DNA of 64,000 nt from Pseudomonadota bacterium (GTDB taxonomy: Bacteria; Myxococcota_A; Polyangia; Haliangiales; Haliangiaceae): positions 46,507-110,506 of the forward strand of contig JAKSDA010000027.1 in NCBI GenBank assembly GCA_022360315.1, in the 5' to 3' direction. Below, piece after piece: positions 1 through 10,666 of this stretch. The position numbers were made by a program, and so were the translations under genes. The notes beneath the pieces are model-generated. The model did not search any database, had not been told where the DNA came from, and saw nothing but the letters and a program-made list of their open reading frames with translations. Positions within the stretch are counted from its first letter, which is position 1; each line of letters starts with the position of its first letter.

Positions 1-3000
1 CCCGCCGCGCTATTTGAACAGAGTGCGCGGACTCACTCGGAACGCGTCGCCGTTCGCTCCGAGGACGGCCAGACTGTGACCTACGGCGAGCTCAACCGGC
101 GGGCCAATCGCCTGGCTCACCATCTGCGCGACGCCCTCGGCGTCGGCCCCGAGACGGCAGTTGCCATTCTGAGCGATCACAGCCCCGAGTTGGTCGTGGC
201 CATCCTCGGGGTCCTCAAGGCAGGAGCCGCGTACGTGCCGCTGGATCCGGCCGGTCCCGAGCAACGCCGGGCCACCGTGATGACGGATTCGGGGGCCTCG
301 ATCCTGCTCCTGCACTCCGATTATCTATACGAAACGCCACCGTCGGCTACAACTCGTTTTGTTCTCGATCTCGAACTCGACGACCTGACCCCTGCACAGC
401 CAAACAGCGATCCAGTTCCGCTCGCCCGGCCGGACAATCTGGCGTACATACTCTATACATCGGGAAGCACGGGAACGCCCAAGGGCTGTCAGATCTCACT
501 GGGCAGCCTCAGCAATTACCTAGTGTGGGCGCGCAAAACGTATTTTCAATACCCGCAGCCACAGGTCGGTCTGTTCACCTCGGTGGTATTTGATCTGACC
601 ATCACCGGGTTACTGGGAACACTGATCAGCGGCGGGACGATGCATGTGGCCAGATCCACCGCGGAGCCGTCGGGGACGCTGCGCGCAATGGTCAGTCCCG
701 ATCATCCCGCCAACCTGCTGAAAATCACGCCCACCCATATCCAGCTCATCGAACAATTGCATATGCCGGGGACCAATGTGGAACGGGTTATCGTGGGCGG
801 CGAGCAGCTGACCACCGATCACTGTCGTGTTCTGCACCATCTGAACCCGACACTGGTGATCTACAATGAGTACGGTCCGACGGAAGCAACGGTCGGTTGT
901 ACCGTGCAGGAGATCCGCTCATCGGATCGCCACATACACATAGGAAAACCGATCGCAGGCGCGCAGGTCGCAGTGTTGAATCATCTGCTCCAGGCCTGTC
1001 CGGTGGGCATTCCCGGGCAACTGGCCATCGTCGGCGCCGGCCTGGCGCGCGGTTATCGCGAGCGACCACGGCAATCGGCTCGGTCCTTCCGACCCCATCC
1101 CTATCTGCCGGGAGTGCGTTGCTATCTGAGCGGAGACATGGGTCGCCTGCTACCCGATGGCAATATCGAGTGCTTCGGTCGGCTCGACGATCAGATCAAG
1201 ATTCGCGGTTATCGGGTCGAGCTGGGCGATATCGCCTGGCACCTGAAACAGCATCGACAGGTCAAAGACGCCGTAATTCTGCCCATTGGCGAGGGCAGCG
1301 CGCGCACTCTCACCGCCTTCGTATCGACGATAGGCGCCGTCGAGGCCGATGAGCTCAAACGCTGGTTGGCACCCCGGCTGCCCGAGTTCATGTGGCCGGC
1401 CCACGTGGTTGCCGTCGATCGCTTGCCGGTCAATCGCCAGGGCAAGCTGGATCGCGCAAATCTGGTAGAACTCGCCGAGAGGTCACGCCGAGCGCTGGGT
1501 CATGGAACACAGCCTCAGACCGCGACCCAGCGGGCACTAGCAGCGATCTGGCAGGACGTGTTTGCCATCGAAGGACTGGGGATCCACAGCAATTTTTTCG
1601 AGTTGGGCGGCAACTCACTGGTCGCCATGCAGATTCTGTCGCGCGTCTGGCAGCGTTGGGGTCACCAGCTGGAACTGCACGAACTGTTCGAACATGCGAC
1701 GATCGCGGGTCTGGGCGAGTGGCTCGATGAGCAGATAGGTGCGCAAGCAAGCGATGCGCAGGACAGCGATACGAAGGACAGCAATACGAAGGAGCGTACC
1801 GCGCAGCTCGGCGACCGGACGGACGACAGGCCGTACTCGATCCAGCGTGCAAATCGAGGCCGAGAGCTGCCGCTTTCGTTCGCTCAGGAGCGCCTCTGGC
1901 TCCTCCACCAACTGGAGGGCCCGAGCGCGGTATACAATTTATCGACAATATTGCGCTGGGACGGTCCGTTGCACGAGTCGGCTCTCACCCGTACCATCGA
2001 GACCATTGTCGAGCGACACGAAGCACTGCGCACCTATATCGGTCAAACCGCTTCGGGACAGGCCCATCAGGTCCTGGCTGCCGGTTTGAACCATCGACTC
2101 GTCGATCTACAGGAGTTCCCAGAGGACCGGCGCGAATTGGAGTTGTCCTGCCTTCTGGACACCGATAGCGATACTCCGTTTGATCTCACCGAGGGGCCAT
2201 TGTGCCGAATCTCGGTGTTTCGGTTGGCACCGGAGAACTATGTCATTGCTGTGACAATGCACCATTTGATCTCGGATCTGTGGTCGATGGGTGTTCTGGT
2301 ATCCGAGTTCGTCGCCTGTTATCAGGCGTTTTGCACCGGTCCCGAGGCCCAACCCGGGCTGCCGGATGTGCCCATCCAGTACGCCGATTTTGCGGCGTGG
2401 CAGCGGGACTATCTATCCGGCGCGACCATGGACAGGCACCTGGCGTACTGGCAGAAGGTACTCGCCGGCGCCGATACCACGCCGATTCTGCCGACCGATC
2501 GCCCGCGCCCCGCCCGGCAGACGTTTTGCGGCTCAGCGCTTGATTTTCAGCTCGACAGGGCGCTCGCTCGATCACTGCGCGCCCTGGCTCACGAAACCAG
2601 GTCGACGCTGTACATGGTCCTGATGACCGCTTTTGCGCTGCTGCTCTCCCACTACAGCGGCAGGCGAGATCTGCTCATCGGCATGCCGGTGGCCAATCGC
2701 CACCACCTGCACACCGAGGGCCTGATTGGCTTCTTCGTCAATATTCTGGTCCTGCGTGCCGATATGACCGGAAACGCCAGTTTCCGGCAACTGCTCGGCC
2801 GCATCAAGTCGGCGATGCTCGACGCGTATAGCCACCAGGACATGCCGTTTGAAAAACTGGTGGAAGCCGTCAGGCCCCAACGCGATCCCAGCCGCAGCCC
2901 ACTGATTCAGGTCATGTTCGATATGCACAACGCTCCGGCGGGCTCGTTGAACTTGCCCGACGTGACTCTGACTCCGATCGAACGGGGCGGTCGCCACGCC

Positions 3001-6000
3001 AAATTCGATCTGACGTTGTTCATGGCGGAGCGGGATGATGACGTGGTCGGCATGTTCGAGTTCAATCGCGATCTTTTCGACGCCGAAACAATCCGCGCTC
3101 TGGCCGGTCATCTGTGCAACTTGCTGGCAGCTCTGGCCAGTGAGCCAGACCGCTCGGTGTGGAGCGCGTCTGCTATGGACGAGCGCGAGCGGCACCATGT
3201 GCGTTCGCTCTGTACTGGACCCCGGCGCGAGCAGCCGGACATCACGGCACGCAATCCGAGGCCGATTTGGTACCGAGCAGAGCAGCCGGGCGACCGGCTA
3301 TTGGATCGATCCCCGCACACGGTAAACGAGCTCTTCGAACGGGCCGCCGAGGCCGATCCCGATGGCACAGCACTCCGACTGGATGATCAACATATCAGTT
3401 ATGGCGAGCTGAACCGCAGAGTAAATCAGCTGGCCCACCACCTGCGCTCGTCCTACCAGGTCGTCCCCGAGTCGCCTGTGGGCCTGCTCCTGCCCCGGTC
3501 CGATTGGCTGGTAGTCAGTATTCTGGCTGTACTCAAATCCGGCGGGGCATTTGTTCCCATCGACCCGGCATATCCGGACGCGCGCATCAGGCAAATCCTC
3601 GATGACGCCGGGATTTCGGCGCTCCTTTTGCACTCCGAAACACTATCGCGAGTGACCGACTTTGACGGCGAACTGTTCGCCTGTGATGTTCAGTGTGACC
3701 TGCTCGATACGCCGTGTGATAATCCCATCCCGAGCCACGGTCCTGACAATCTGGCCTATATCATCTATACGTCTGGCTCGACCGGCACCCCCAAGGGATG
3801 TTACCTCAGCCATGCCAATCTGGCTCATTACATCGACTGGTGTAATCACACCTATTTCGCTTCGGACGAGCAAGGCCATTTTGCACTGTTTACGTCGCCA
3901 TCGTTCGACTTCACGCTGACCAGCGTGTTCTGTCCGCTGACCCGTGGCAAGTCGCTTACCATCGCCGATCGGTCGGCCGAAATCAGCGACCTACTCGGCC
4001 AGTACTTCGACTCCACGTCGCCAGTCGATACAATCAAACTCACCCCATCCCATATCGAATTGCTCAGCCGACTCGAACTCGAGCAGGGTACGATGTCGAC
4101 AGTGATCCTGGGCGGTGAGGCGCTGACACCGCCACAGGTGTCCTTTCTCCAGCGGCTGAATCCCGGCATGAAACTGTATAACGAATACGGTCCCACCGAA
4201 GCCACGGTCGGCTGCATCGTCGCCCGGCTGGAGTCGGCGCAAGCTCCCATACCGATCGGTACGCCCATCGCGGATACCGATGTCTACATCATGGACAACA
4301 GCGGTCGCCAGGTACCCATCAGTGTGCCCGGCGAGATCTACCTCGGTGGTGCCGGGTTGGCGCGCGGGTACCACGGCCGCCCGGCATTGACTGCGTCTCG
4401 TTTTGTTCCGCATCCGGACCGGCCAGGCCAGCGATTGTACCGCACCGGCGACCGCGCTCGCCTGTTGCGACAGGGTACCATCGAATTTCTCGGTCGCATG
4501 GACAATCAGGTAAAGATACGGGGATTTCGAGTCGAGCCCGGCGAAATCGAAGCCACCATGCGCCAGTATCCGGGAGTGAAAGATGCCAGGGTCGTGGTCC
4601 GGTCCGCTGCCAATCAACAGTCGTGTTTGACCGGTTATGTGATTCCTTCCGATACCGGGCTGGAACGGGATTCGCTGCGCCGTTTTCTGGCCTCTCGCCT
4701 GCCAGCGTACATGGTACCAGCGGCCCTGTTCACGGTCGGCACGTGGCCCTTGACGGTTCATGGAAAACTCGATGTCGGCAAGCTGCCCGCATCCGATGGC
4801 GCCAGCCGCTCGCCCGGCGCCCATAAAACCCCGCCGCGAACAGCCACGGAGCAGGTGCTCGCCGCGATCTGGTGCAACGTGTTGCGGCTGCCCGAGGTGG
4901 GCGTAGACGACAATTTCTTCGAGCTCGGCGGCGATTCGATTCTGATGGTTCAGGTGGCCAGCCTGGCCGGACAGCACGGGCTCAGCATCGCGCCGAGTAA
5001 GATTTTTGACCATCCGACCATCGCCGAATTGGCCAGCGAGGCCGTGCGCCGCACCGAGGGCACCGAACGGCAGGCCGAAATGGGCTCGTTTCCACTACTG
5101 CCCACTCAAGTGGCTTATTTCGAATCGGCTCCGCCGCGTCCACACCACTACAATCATTCTATCCTGGTCGAGGTGCCCAAACAGCTTACCGCACGCGCTT
5201 TGACTGCGATTCTGCACGAGCTGGTCGAGCATCACGATGTCTTTCGCTGGCGTTTTGTCAAACAGGGAGACGATTGGGTGGGCGAACATGTCGAGCACAT
5301 CGCGCATGTCGGCGATGGCCAGGGTATCGCAACCTGGAAACTCGACCAATTGGATCTGTCCCAGCTGGCCCCTGCCGAGCAACGAGCTGCTATCGAAAAA
5401 CACACCGGACGACTTCAGGTTGGCATGGATCTGGCGAAACCGCCACTGGCCCGATTTCTGTGGTGTGACATGGGTGAAGGCCGGCCGGCACGCTTTTTGT
5501 GGATCATGCATCATCTGCTGGTCGATGGAGTTTCGTGGCGTATTTTATGGGCCGATTTGGTCTCGCTCTACGAGCAGATGCAACGAGGAGATTCGTTATC
5601 ACTGCCGCCGCGGACATCATCATTCAAAAGCTGGGCGATTCGGCTGCGCGAATATGCACAGCGCGATGAGATGGTCGGAGAACGCGCATATTGGCTGGCA
5701 CAATTGCCTCGTTTGCGCACAGACGCACTGTTTGACCACATGTCCGGTGTGGCAAAACTCGTCGAATCAAAGCAACACTCTACCGGCTCGACTCTGCGGG
5801 CTGGCGATCGCGAAGAGATCGGTGTACGATTGACCCCGGAGCAGACCGAGGCATTGATCCGGCGAGTGCCCAGGGCACTCCACACACGCGTCAACGAAGT
5901 ATTGCTTACTGCGCTGTTGATGGCGCTAGCCGAGTATACTGGTCGCGATGATATCCCCGTGATGATGGAAGGGCATGGGCGTGAGCCGCTGTTCGAGGAT

Positions 6001-9000
6001 GTCGATGTATCGCGCACCGTGGGGTGGTTTACCACGCACTTTCCGGTGCGGGTCGCGGTCGACGACGATCCGATCGTCAGTCTCAAGGCGATCAAGGAAT
6101 GTTTGCGCTCGGTGCCCAAAAACGGCATTGGATACGGAATGCTGCGCTATTTCGGCGGGCAATTGCACAATTCTCTGCCGCAGGTCTTGTTCAATTATCT
6201 GGGCCAGATCGATCAACACTTCCACGATGGGGGGCGATCGTGGCAGCCGGTGGCCGAGCCGACTGGCGATGACATGGATCCGGATATGCCGGTGTCCTAT
6301 CTGCTGGAAGTCAACGGGGTGATCGCCGAAGAATGTCTGACCGTGGGCTTTGTCTTTCCACCCGCCGTGATATCGCGGGAGCAGGCCGGGACATTGGCCG
6401 AGAAGACCAGGCGGCAGCTACTCGATCTGATCGCGCGCGCGGAAAAACCGCAAGGTCACAGCATCACGCCGTCGGATTTTCCAACCATTACACTGGGTCA
6501 GAATTCGCTCGATGGCCTCGTCGCCGATTGTCTGGACAGACAGGGCAGTTCGGTCATATGGCCGGATTTCGACATCGTGGCTCTGTCACCGCTCCAGGAA
6601 GGCCTGTTGTTTCACGCCTTGCACGACCGCGATAGTTCGGCATACTTTGAACAGCTGTCGTGCCGCATTCGCGGCCCGCTCGATGCCTATCGGTTTGGCA
6701 AGGCCTGGCGGCAGGTGTCGCAGCGCCACGAGGTGTTGCGTTCGGCGTTTCATTGGCAAGGTCTGGAGCACCCGGTACGGGTGGTTTACTCGGTGCCAGA
6801 GATCCCCTGGCATCGCGGCGATTGGAGCCAACTCGATGGCGACGAGCAGAAAAAACGCTGGCAAGCGTGGCTGCGTGAAGACCGGGCAAAGGGATTTCAG
6901 CCCGATGTGGCGCCGCTCTTGCGCCTCGCCTTGATCCGCTGTGCCGATCAGTCATTCTATTTTTGTTTCAGTCACCATCATCTGCTTTTGGACGGCTGGA
7001 GTGTGGGAAATCTGCTCAATGAAGTGTTTGCTGTCTACCGGGCCATGGCGGAACAGAGGCGACCAGAGCTGGCCCCGGTGCGGCCCTACCGGGATTTTAT
7101 CAACTGGCTAAAAAAGCGAGATCAGCGCCACGCAGGTCGGTTTTGGCGCGATCAGCTGGACGGATTCGACCGGCCGACTCCGCTTCCCTTCGACCAGAAC
7201 GGACTCGCCAATGCAACCCGGGAGCCGCACACAGTCGTATACCATGTGCCCGACGAGACCGTTTCGAGGGTCGAGAGCTTTGCAGCGCGCCACCGGCTCA
7301 CTCTGAACACGCTGGTCCGGGGCGCTTGGGCGCTGCTCCTCGGTCTTCACTCCGGGCTCTCCGATGTGGTGTACGGGGTGACGGTGGCTGGCCGCGTGTC
7401 CGAGATCGAAGGAGTGGGTGATATGGTGGGACTCTTCATCAATACCTTGCCGCTGCGGGTCAAATTTTCGTCCGAACAGAATACCATCGTATGGCTGCGC
7501 GATCTTCAGCGCGCCCAGGTGGCGATGGAGCCGTATAGTTACAGTTCGCTGGCCGAGATCAGAAGCGCCAGTGAGTTGAGGGGATCGCGACCACTCTTCG
7601 AGAGTCTCCTGGTATTCGAGAACTACCCGGTCGACGACGCGCTATCGCGTGATTCGGCAGATTTGCTTTTCGATCGTGTCGAGGTCTTTGAGCAAAGCAA
7701 CGTTCCGCTGGTTTTGGCTGCGATTCCGGACGACGGCCTGGCGCTGCGCCTGCGCTATGATCCCGATCGCTTCGACAGAGCGTCGGCCGGCTACATCGTC
7801 GAAACTCTGTCATATCTCCTGGCCGGGTTGGCCAGCCATGGTGACTCCGCTCTGGCCAGCGTAACCGCATCGTCGGCCGAGTTTCCGCGCCGCTCTGGCG
7901 ATCGAGCTCGACACCCCCGAATGGATGCCGGTAATGCGGGGCCAGAGCCGGCTCCTTTTCACCGCCAGTTTGAGGCCCGCGTACAAACACATCCCGAGTC
8001 GATTGCACTGGTCGATGGCGAAGACTCCCTGACCTACGGCCAGCTCAACCGCTGGGCCAACGGAATGGCTCGGTGGTTGCGAAAACAGGGAGTCGGAGCC
8101 GGTACGCGTGTGGCGCTATTGGCCTCGCGAAGTCATGGGTCGATTGCGGCCATACTGGCGGCGGTCAAGCTGGGCGCGGCGTACGTGCCGATCGATCCTC
8201 TCTGGCCGGTTGCGCGCGTGCGATCGGTGATCGACGATTGCCAGGCTCGAATCGCGCTGACGCCGCCGGGCCACGATAATGCGGCGATCCAGACCGCGAC
8301 GGGCGAAACCCCCGAACCGTTATCCCCTCCGGTATTCACGGTCCCTTCCATCGAGCGCTGCGCGGCATATGGCACGCGCGATCTCGACGTCGATGTTTCG
8401 GTCGAGGTTCCAGCATATGTGATGTATACGTCGGGCACGACCGGATTGCCCAAGGGCGCGGTGGTCACTCACCGGGCATGGATGCAACTCGCCGCCGCAT
8501 TGCGGGAAACGGTTCACCACTCGTTGCCGCCCGGGCAGCGGTTCAGTCTCAATGGACCGCTGTATTTCGATACCTCAGTCAAACAACTGGCCCAGCTGAT
8601 CTACGGTCACACCTTGGTCTGGGTTCCCGAAGCCATCCGGGCCGACGGAGATCAGCTCGGCGCTCATCTGGCCGCCGCCCAGGTCGACGTATTTGACTGT
8701 ACTCCGTCGCAACTGGCCCTGCTCCTGGCAACCGGCTGGCCCGAATCCGCCGCCCTCACGCCGCATACGGTGCTGGTCGGTGGCGAGTCGATCGGACACC
8801 GCATGTGGCAACAGCTCAAGCGGCAATCGCGTGTGCGCTTCTACAATCTATACGGCCCGACCGAGGCCACCGGCGATACCACGGCGGTGGCTATCGATTG
8901 TGGACATGCAATTCCGGTGATTGGACAGCCGTTGCCGGGCTGGGACGTGCACCTTCTGGATCAAAACATGCGGCCCGTGCCCATCGGTGTGCCCGGCGAA

Positions 9001-10647
9001 CTCCATATCGGCGGCAACGGTCTGGCGCTGGGTTATCTCAACCGGCCGGCGGCAACCGCACAGGCATTTCTGCCTCATCCGTTCAGTGACGAGCCAGGTG
9101 CCCGACTCTACCGTACCGGTGATATGGCACGCTGGCTGCCCGATGGGCATTTGCAGTTTCTCGGCCGCTCGCCGCGTGCAGCCGGGCAGGCCAAGATACG
9201 CGGGTACCGGGTGGAAAGCGCCGAGGTAGCCCGGATGCTCGAAACCCATCCGGCCTGCGCTCGCGCCCACGTTGTTGTCCATGAAGACAGCGAGGGCATG
9301 GCCTCGCTGCGCGCCTATGTGGTGCCAGAAGGCCAACCTGTGCCCACCGAGCGCACCTGGCGCGATTTTCTCCGCCAGCGGGTACCCGCATATATGGTGC
9401 CGTCGGTCGTTGTTTCCCTGGCCGCGTTGCCGATCACCCGCAACGGCAAGATCGATGTTTCGGCTCTCCCCGAAGGGGATCCGGTCGCCGTGACCGGGCC
9501 GGACTACGTGCCGCCGCGCGACGATGTGGAACGGCGTCTGGTCGCGTTGTGGCAGCAGATCCTCGAGCGGGAGAGCATTGGTGTCAAGGAGCATTTCTTC
9601 GACGTTGGCGGCCATTCGCTTCTGGCCGTCCGGCTCATGAACGAAGTGGGCCGCATTTTTGAAACGCCGCTTTCTCTGGCCGCCATTGTCGAGAATCCGA
9701 CGATCGAGGCCCAGGCCGCTGTCTTGCGTGATCAAACGCGGGTCCGTGGCTGGGACCCGCTGGTGTTGATGAATCCGCATGACCATCGGCGCGACGAACG
9801 GGCTCCCTTGTACCTGTTTCCCGGCGCGGGCGGAAATCCCATGTATTTCTATCCCCTGGTCCGGTATCTCGAGCCGGCGCGACCGGTGTACGGTGTCCAG
9901 GCGTTCGGTCTGGACGGGGTCGAGGAGCCGCTTCGCGATGTGGCGGCGATTGCAGCGCGTTATCGCGCGGTGATCTGCGAGCGCCAGGCCCACGGTCCCT
10001 ACTTTCTGGCAGGGCATTCGTTTGGCGGCAGAATCGCTGTCGAGCTGTCGCAGCAACTGCGCGCGCAAGGCGAAGAAGTGGCGATTCTGGCCATTCTGGA
10101 CACGGTGGCTCCGGTCTTCGACGCCGAGCCGTTTGGCAGCGATTGGAGCCACGCCCGCTGGCTGTTCCAGATCGCCCGGGAAATCGAGTTACTCGCAGAA
10201 GTGCCGCTCGACGTGACACTGACTGAACTGGAATCTCTGCCCGAGGGCCGACAGCTGGAACTGCTGAGGGACCGGTTGACCGATTCGGGCTGGTGGCCAC
10301 CGGGCAGCGATGATCGTCTGTTGCGCGGGTTTGTGAATGTGTACCGGGCCAATCGCCAGACGACCTACCGGCCCCGGAATCCGGTGTGGCCAGTGCCGGT
10401 TGCTCTGTTTCAGGCGATGACGCCGCTGGCCGACCAATCCGACCCGTCCGGGCCGATCATGGAGTTGCGCAAAAAACGCGCTTGGGGCTGGCAGCCGCTC
10501 TCGTCGGTGCCGATTCGAATCTATCAGGTGCCCGGCGATCATCTCACGATGATGCGCGAACCTCATGTCCGCGTCCTGGCCAGGCGTCTCGAGGCTTGCC
10601 TCGATCGATACCAATCGCAACTGGACAGGGAACCACCGCAGCGTTGA
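1..10647 (+). CDS. Multimodular non-ribosomal peptide synthetase, 5' end outside window
   Basis: The frame is open from base 1, inside the start of an adenylation domain, so the N-terminus lies upstream. Numbering from base 1 (3548 residues): A1 about 1-495; PCP1 with phosphopantetheine Ser539; condensation domain 620-1060 with HHxxxD at 754-759; A2 1105-1600; PCP2 Ser1646 in GGDSI, the form typical before epimerisation; epimerisation domain 1690-2140 with HHLLVDGVSW at 1837; second condensation domain 2180-2620 with HHLLLDG at 2326, expected to be a DCL type after E; A3 2655-3155; PCP3 Ser3206; type I thioesterase 3265-3535 with GHSFGG (Ser3340). My hand-read specificity codes are DLTKIGEVG (A1, very close to Asn codes), DFTKIGEVG (A2, Asn-like) and DTKDLGLGD (A3, close to Glu codes). 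It therefore finishes a peptide ending in Asn-like, D-configured Asn-like, then Glu-like residues and releases it. The next synthetase starts 19 bp downstream. Confidence 0.96.
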   Translation, partial: PAALFEQSARTHSERVAVRSEDGQTVTYGELNRRANRLAHHLRDALGVGPETAVAILSDHSPELVVAILGVLKAGAAYVPLDPAGPEQRRATVMTDSGASILLLHSDYLYETPPSATTRFVLDLELDDLTPAQPNSDPVPLARPDNLAYILYTSGSTGTPKGCQISLGSLSNYLVWARKTYFQYPQPQVGLFTSVVFDLTITGLLGTLISGGTMHVARSTAEPSGTLRAMVSPDHPANLLKITPTHIQLIEQLHMPGTNVERVIVGGEQLTTDHCRVLHHLNPTLVIYNEYGPTEATVGCTVQEIRSSDRHIHIGKPIAGAQVAVLNHLLQACPVGIPGQLAIVGAGLARGYRERPRQSARSFRPHPYLPGVRCYLSGDMGRLLPDGNIECFGRLDDQIKIRGYRVELGDIAWHLKQHRQVKDAVILPIGEGSARTLTAFVSTIGAVEADELKRWLAPRLPEFMWPAHVVAVDRLPVNRQGKLDRANLVELAERSRRALGHGTQPQTATQRALAAIWQDVFAIEGLGIHSNFFELGGNSLVAMQILSRVWQRWGHQLELHELFEHATIAGLGEWLDEQIGAQASDAQDSDTKDSNTKERTAQLGDRTDDRPYSIQRANRGRELPLSFAQERLWLLHQLEGPSAVYNLSTILRWDGPLHESALTRTIETIVERHEALRTYIGQTASGQAHQVLAAGLNHRLVDLQEFPEDRRELELSCLLDTDSDTPFDLTEGPLCRISVFRLAPENYVIAVTMHHLISDLWSMGVLVSEFVACYQAFCTGPEAQPGLPDVPIQYADFAAWQRDYLSGATMDRHLAYWQKVLAGADTTPILPTDRPRPARQTFCGSALDFQLDRALARSLRALAHETRSTLYMVLMTAFALLLSHYSGRRDLLIGMPVANRHHLHTEGLIGFFVNILVLRADMTGNASFRQLLGRIKSAMLDAYSHQDMPFEKLVEAVRPQRDPSRSPLIQVMFDMHNAPAGSLNLPDVTLTPIERGGRHAKFDLTLFMAERDDDVVGMFEFNRDLFDAETIRALAGHLCNLLAALASEPDRSVWSASAMDERERHHVRSLCTGPRREQPDITARNPRPIWYRAEQPGDRLLDRSPHTVNELFERAAEADPDGTALRLDDQHISYGELNRRVNQLAHHLRSSYQVVPESPVGLLLPRSDWLVVSILAVLKSGGAFVPIDPAYPDARIRQILDDAGISALLLHSETLSRVTDFDGELFACDVQCDLLDTPCDNPIPSHGPDNLAYIIYTSGSTGTPKGCYLSHANLAHYIDWCNHTYFASDEQGHFALFTSPSFDFTLTSVFCPLTRGKSLTIADRSAEISDLLGQYFDSTSPVDTIKLTPSHIELLSRLELEQGTMSTVILGGEALTPPQVSFLQRLNPGMKLYNEYGPTEATVGCIVARLESAQAPIPIGTPIADTDVYIMDNSGRQVPISVPGEIYLGGAGLARGYHGRPALTASRFVPHPDRPGQRLYRTGDRARLLRQGTIEFLGRMDNQVKIRGFRVEPGEIEATMRQYPGVKDARVVVRSAANQQSCLTGYVIPSDTGLERDSLRRFLASRLPAYMVPAALFTVGTWPLTVHGKLDVGKLPASDGASRSPGAHKTPPRTATEQVLAAIWCNVLRLPEVGVDDNFFELGGDSILMVQVASLAGQHGLSIAPSKIFDHPTIAELASEAVRRTEGTERQAEMGSFPLLPTQVAYFESAPPRPHHYNHSILVEVPKQLTARALTAILHELVEHHDVFRWRFVKQGDDWVGEHVEHIAHVGDGQGIATWKLDQLDLSQLAPAEQRAAIEKHTGRLQVGMDLAKPPLARFLWCDMGEGRPARFLWIMHHLLVDGVSWRILWADLVSLYEQMQRGDSLSLPPRTSSFKSWAIRLREYAQRDEMVGERAYWLAQLPRLRTDALFDHMSGVAKLVESKQHSTGSTLRAGDREEIGVRLTPEQTEALIRRVPRALHTRVNEVLLTALLMALAEYTGRDDIPVMMEGHGREPLFEDVDVSRTVGWFTTHFPVRVAVDDDPIVSLKAIKECLRSVPKNGIGYGMLRYFGGQLHNSLPQVLFNYLGQIDQHFHDGGRSWQPVAEPTGDDMDPDMPVSYLLEVNGVIAEECLTVGFVFPPAVISREQAGTLAEKTRRQLLDLIARAEKPQGHSITPSDFPTITLGQNSLDGLVADCLDRQGSSVIWPDFDIVALSPLQEGLLFHALHDRDSSAYFEQLSCRIRGPLDAYRFGKAWRQVSQRHEVLRSAFHWQGLEHPVRVVYSVPEIPWHRGDWSQLDGDEQKKRWQAWLREDRAKGFQPDVAPLLRLALIRCADQSFYFCFSHHHLLLDGWSVGNLLNEVFAVYRAMAEQRRPELAPVRPYRDFINWLKKRDQRHAGRFWRDQLDGFDRPTPLPFDQNGLANATREPHTVVYHVPDETVSRVESFAARHRLTLNTLVRGAWALLLGLHSGLSDVVYGVTVAGRVSEIEGVGDMVGLFINTLPLRVKFSSEQNTIVWLRDLQRAQVAMEPYSYSSLAEIRSASELRGSRPLFESLLVFENYPVDDALSRDSADLLFDRVEVFEQSNVPLVLAAIPDDGLALRLRYDPDRFDRASAGYIVETLSYLLAGLASHGDSALASVTASSAEFPRRSGDRARHPRMDAGNAGPEPAPFHRQFEARVQTHPESIALVDGEDSLTYGQLNRWANGMARWLRKQGVGAGTRVALLASRSHGSIAAILAAVKLGAAYVPIDPLWPVARVRSVIDDCQARIALTPPGHDNAAIQTATGETPEPLSPPVFTVPSIERCAAYGTRDLDVDVSVEVPAYVMYTSGTTGLPKGAVVTHRAWMQLAAALRETVHHSLPPGQRFSLNGPLYFDTSVKQLAQLIYGHTLVWVPEAIRADGDQLGAHLAAAQVDVFDCTPSQLALLLATGWPESAALTPHTVLVGGESIGHRMWQQLKRQSRVRFYNLYGPTEATGDTTAVAIDCGHAIPVIGQPLPGWDVHLLDQNMRPVPIGVPGELHIGGNGLALGYLNRPAATAQAFLPHPFSDEPGARLYRTGDMARWLPDGHLQFLGRSPRAAGQAKIRGYRVESAEVARMLETHPACARAHVVVHEDSEGMASLRAYVVPEGQPVPTERTWRDFLRQRVPAYMVPSVVVSLAALPITRNGKIDVSALPEGDPVAVTGPDYVPPRDDVERRLVALWQQILERESIGVKEHFFDVGGHSLLAVRLMNEVGRIFETPLSLAAIVENPTIEAQAAVLRDQTRVRGWDPLVLMNPHDHRRDERAPLYLFPGAGGNPMYFYPLVRYLEPARPVYGVQAFGLDGVEEPLRDVAAIAARYRAVICERQAHGPYFLAGHSFGGRIAVELSQQLRAQGEEVAILAILDTVAPVFDAEPFGSDWSHARWLFQIAREIELLAEVPLDVTLTELESLPEGRQLELLRDRLTDSGWWPPGSDDRLLRGFVNVYRANRQTTYRPRNPVWPVPVALFQAMTPLADQSDPSGPIMELRKKRAWGWQPLSSVPIRIYQVPGDHLTMMREPHVRVLARRLEACLDRYQSQLDREPPQR

Positions 10648-10666
10648 TGCCCAGGGAGAGTGTGAT

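Noticed and set aside
8848..10152. 434-codon minus-strand frame antisense to the NRPS
   Set aside because: Antisense of conserved A, PCP and TE domains with no protein signature of its own.
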